Source: JAAFHZ01 sp964247085 (GTDB lineage: Bacteria; Cyanobacteriota; Cyanobacteriia; Cyanobacteriales; Chamaesiphonaceae). From it: DNA of 64,000 bases. The stretch is from contig CAXTSX010000002.1 in assembly GCA_964247085.1 (NCBI GenBank), forward strand, positions 62,001 to 126,000. Direction: 5' to 3'. A program made the position numbers and the translations under genes. Below, one piece after another: positions 63,349 to 64,000 of this stretch. Each line of letters starts with the position of its first letter. Position 1 is the first letter of the stretch. The notes under the pieces are model-generated. The model did not search any database. It was not told where the DNA came from and worked only from the letters and a program-made list of their open reading frames with translations.

Positions 63349-63744
63349 ATGGCTCGACAACCCGGTAAAAAAACTGGTAGTAAAAAGCAAAAACGCAATG
63401 TACCTAACGGTGTTGCCTATATTAGCTCTACCTTCAACAATACAATCATCACCATAGCTGATAACAATGGTGATGTAATCTCTTGGTCATCTAGTGGTGC
63501 TAGCGGCTTTAAAGGCGCAAAAAAAGGCACCCCTTTTGCTGCTCAGACCGCTTCAGAAAGCGCCGCAAAACGGGCGATGGATCAAGGGATGCGCCAGATC
63601 GAGGTCATGGTCAGTGGTCCTGGCTCTGGCAGAGAAACTGCTATCCGTGCTTTACAAGGAGCTGGCCTGGAAATCACTCTGATCCGCGATGTGACTCCAG
63701 TTCCTCATAACGGCTGTCGCTCTCCGAAGCGACGACGGGTTTAG
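63349..63744 (+). CDS. rpsK: 30S ribosomal protein S11
   Basis: 131 residues. Contains ISSTFNNTIITIADNNGDV, SSGASGFKGAKKGTPFAA and the C-terminal signature RDVTPVPHNGCRSPKRRRV. Lies at the mRNA exit next to S7 and S18. Confidence 0.98.
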   Translation: MARQPGKKTGSKKQKRNVPNGVAYISSTFNNTIITIADNNGDVISWSSSGASGFKGAKKGTPFAAQTASESAAKRAMDQGMRQIEVMVSGPGSGRETAIRALQGAGLEITLIRDVTPVPHNGCRSPKRRRV

Positions 63745-63788
63745 GGATGGTGGTATTTGTACAAACTGCTTAATGGAGGTCACTGGTA

Positions 63789-64000
63789 ATGCAGTTTCAG
63801 ATCGAATGTGTCGAGTCCAAGTCCGAACCTAATCAAACTCAGTACAGTAAGTTTGTACTGGAAGCTTTGGATCGTGGTCAAGGTACCACCATCGGTAATG
63901 CTCTGCGCCGAGTCTTGCTATCTAACCTGGAAGGTACTGCTATTACGGCGGTACGTATTGCTGGTTTGGTACGCTCGGAAAATATTCGGGGTGAAAAAGG
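63789..64000 (+). CDS. rpoA: RNA polymerase alpha subunit (3' end outside the window)
   Basis: The first 70 residues are present: MQFQIECVESKSEPNQTQYS, FVLEALDRGQGTTIGNALRR and VLLSNLEGTAITAVRI, the assembly domain of alpha. Strong GGAGG (63775-63779) nine bases before ATG 63789. Follows rpsK as in other bacteria and is cut by the window edge. Confidence 0.97.
   Translation, partial: MQFQIECVESKSEPNQTQYSKFVLEALDRGQGTTIGNALRRVLLSNLEGTAITAVRIAGLVRSENIRGEK

Noticed and set aside
51281..64000. Missing rpsN, rpmD and rpsJ in the ribosomal cluster
   Set aside because: This is the normal cyanobacterial state: rpsJ and rpsN lie elsewhere and rpmD is absent.

Overview
The window comes from a cyanobacterial chromosome. 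The octamer GCGATCGC (HIP1) and its core CGATCG recur throughout, as expected for many cyanobacteria. Several gene sets point the same way: an NblS/Hik33-type histidine kinase, an RNase E ending in an arginine run, tig-clpP-clpX divergent from asd-dapA-rnj, cdaA-uppS, an SpkB-like kinase with pentapeptide repeats, and a ribosomal cluster without rpsN and rpmD. I cannot name the genus.

Layout. 1-2.6 kb: 3' part of a plasmid-type (CyRepA1-like) replication gene. 2.7-3.2 kb: PrxQ peroxiredoxin. 3.5-8.4 kb: a minor-pilin operon in FimU/PilV/PilW/PilX-like order, ending in a very large PilX/HpsA-like protein; a CRP-type palindrome lies upstream. 8.6-9.6 kb: a small ORF or remnant and an Rpn/PD-(D/E)XK nuclease. 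9.8-12.8 kb: cdaA-uppS, a CAP-domain protein and a DUF937 protein. 12.8-17 kb (minus strand): asd-dapA-rnj. 17.2-20.9 kb: tig-clpP-clpX. 21-22 kb: an AT-rich two-gene islet that may be an orphan polymorphic-toxin domain and its partner. 22-29 kb: mtnP, a creatininase-family hydrolase, recJ, a membrane protein of unknown function, an FHA-kinase with a broken HRD motif, and trmB. 29-36.4 kb: a truncated GNAT gene behind a GAF-GGDEF-EAL gene, glcE-glcF, a CPBP-like membrane protease and a cysteine desulfurase. 36.9-42 kb: rne, rdgB, a DUF4168 protein and nblS. 42.3-44.2 kb: an accessory patch with a TIR-domain gene between integron-core-like heptamers, then a VapC/DUF2281 toxin-antitoxin pair. 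44.3-50.9 kb: purD, an SpkB-like kinase, pheT and a cysteine-peptidase-like protein. 51.3-64 kb: the rplC-to-rpoA ribosomal protein, secY, adk, infA and rpmJ cluster, with rpoA cut by the window edge.

How they work together. Most of the window is housekeeping: translation and secretion, protein folding and proteolysis, lysine and cell-wall precursors, RNA decay (RNase E and J), purine synthesis, glycolate oxidation and DNA repair. Two nucleotide second messengers are represented: c-di-AMP (cdaA) and c-di-GMP (GGDEF-EAL). With the CRP-like site before the pilins, a cyclic-nucleotide link to surface motility is plausible. The accessory interest lies in four places: the minor-pilin operon, the 21-22 kb pair, the TIR cassette-like patch, and the predicted cysteine hydrolase behind pheT.
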